Shown here: positions 63,145-64,000 of the stretch, piece by piece | Layout: each line of letters begins with the position of its first letter | Numbering within the stretch: the stretch's first letter is position 1 | Source of the DNA: Sepioteuthis lessoniana | Taxonomy: Eukaryota; Mollusca; Cephalopoda; Myopsida; Loliginidae | NCBI GenBank assembly: GCA_963585895.1 | Contig: OY757939.1 | Span: 36,464,332 to 36,528,331 of the forward strand | Direction of reading: 5' to 3' | DNA length: 64,000 nt | The notes under the pieces: model-generated | Seen by the model: the letters and a program-made list of their open reading frames with translations, nothing else | Told to the model about the DNA's origin: nothing | The model's database searches: none | Position numbers and translations under genes: made by a program

Positions 63145-63640
63145 ATGGATGAGAATTTCTATTATTTTAATCGACAGAGATTTATTAATAATTTTTAATT
63201 TTTTTTCTCAGTCCATTTTGTTCAAATTTCTGTAACATCGAAAGTTTCATGAATGAGGTAAATTTCCTGGATACAAAGCATGATTTTTTTTCAAATGCAC
63301 TTTTTTTTAATTTCAATATAGGTTTTTTTTTCAATTCTCTTTCGAACCGTACTCAAAATGACATCGTCGATCTTATCGAGAGACCAAGGCAGACATTTGG
63401 GAAATTCTGTCATGGAAGAGATTTGATCTTTATGAATCTTTTGCGTTTTTTTAAAAATTTTTGTTATTTTATTTTATTCTATTTTTATTTATTTATTTAT
63501 TTTTGATGTAACGTCAAAATCTAGTTCTCGGAAAATGGACAAAGAATTGATATACTAGTATGCAAATGATAACGTTCTTACGGAAAAAAATCTTCATACA
63601 ATTTGGGTACAAATTAAAAATTTATAAATGCCGTGTTTTG
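63141..63640. other. No recognised gene
   Basis: AT-rich, T-rich runs at 63190, 63290 and 63470. No support for a gene. Confidence 0.4.
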
Positions 63641-63840
63641 GTTGGAGGCCTTTGTAGTGCAACGGTTAGGAAATGGGCGCAGCAATCCGTGTTCAAATCC
63701 TAGACGAGACTCTTTGTATATCGTTAATAGACCTGGGAAAGACTTGAATCTCTCCTGCTTTAGGTAAATATTAGGGCAGACTGAGCTCTTTGAATCTGTC
63801 ATGGCAACCGATCAAAGAGAAGGAAATTCAAATCACTTTG
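63641..63840 (+). mobile_element. SINE-D copy, truncated at the 3' side
   Basis: Head GAGGCCTTTGTAGTGCAACG, B-box region GTGTTCAAATCCTAGACG, shortened central domain (CCTGGGAAAGACTTGAAT). It ends at AAGAGAAGGAAATTCAAATC without the GGGTTGGGTAAATAT end. Confidence 0.8.
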
Positions 63841-63872
63841 TATAAACAAATGACTGATGTTTAATTGAACTT

Positions 63873-64000
63873 TTACTATTTACCCGACCCCTCCACACGG
63901 GCAGGTTGTGACACAATGTCAATTTTTAAGCGAAGTTCAAATTGTTTGAATTCAGAGTTTTCCTTCTCCTAGACTGGTTGCCAAACCAAGGCTAAAGAAC
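63873..64000 (-). mobile_element. SINE-D copy, cut by the window edge
   Basis: On the minus strand the end of the element is visible: CCTAGTCTAGGAGAAGG-type sequence, AAACTCTGAATTCAAA and a tail GAGGGGTCGGGTAAATAG. The head lies beyond the right edge. Confidence 0.88.

Overview
The window is repeat-dominated eukaryotic nuclear DNA. It is AT-rich and full of tRNA-derived SINEs, non-LTR retrotransposon pieces, microsatellites and decayed DNA transposons. I could not support any intact host protein-coding gene, rRNA or functional tRNA. The mix of long CTTT tracts, several tRNA-SINE families with a shared central domain, and two abundant LINE families fits a large mollusc genome. A cephalopod (cuttlefish or squid type) is my best guess, an inference from repeat style and not proven by the sequence. 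The window is most simply an intergenic or intronic stretch.

Labels used below. R-LINE: a non-LTR element with a reverse transcriptase, a CCHC-type zinc knuckle and an R2-type restriction-like endonuclease at the C-terminus; its 3' end is a TAA microsatellite. Y-LINE: a second non-LTR family with a YADD catalytic motif and an ATG/ATC-type 3' microsatellite. SINE-A (about 235 bp) and SINE-D (about 285 bp): tRNA-like heads and a shared central domain. SINE-B (about 400-650 bp): a non-obvious head, an AT-rich modular body, and the same 3' hairpin tail as SINE-A. SINE-C (about 250 bp): a tRNA-like head and a tail ending near GTCGCCAACTTTAC.

Layout. 0-8 kb: R- and Y-LINE fragments, SINE-A/B/C copies and a 32-bp minisatellite (2797-3452). 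8-10.8 kb: CTTT-rich tracts. 10.9-12.6 kb: a Ty3/gypsy remnant. 13.6 kb: a 112-bp near-perfect palindrome. 14.5-16.2 kb: SINEs and R-LINE 3' ends. 17.7-25.1 kb: a head-to-tail cluster of about seven R-LINE copies on the minus strand. 25-33 kb: SINEs, a mariner fragment, an AT-rich minisatellite and a GC-richer promoter-like block (30.1-30.6 kb). 33.8-35.2 kb: more CTTT tracts. 36.3-37.2 kb: a Y-LINE with target-site duplication. 38.4-39.4 kb: a copia-type gag remnant. 40-43 kb: SINEs and a tRNA-like unit that ends in a hammerhead ribozyme motif (42778-42822). 44.2-46.3 kb: a Y-LINE with a 5' inversion bounded by a 14-bp target-site duplication. 48.4-49.7 kb: a second inverted Y-LINE with a SINE-D inside it. 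50.7-51.6 kb: an internally deleted mariner with TIRs. 52-56 kb: an AAAAG array, a small terminal-inverted-repeat element, a tandem tRNA-like array and CTTT tracts. 56.5-64 kb: Y-LINE, SINE, CR1/L2-like and R-LINE fragments and a 70-bp minisatellite grown from a SINE-D tail.

Nothing here works together as a pathway. What links the elements is parasitism: SINE-A and SINE-B share a 3' stem-loop, which suggests one common LINE partner, and LINE and SINE insertions repeatedly land in one another. The strongest points for a second look are the hammerhead ribozyme, the two 5'-inverted Y-LINEs, the R-LINE cluster joined through TAA tails, and three separate snap-back palindromes.
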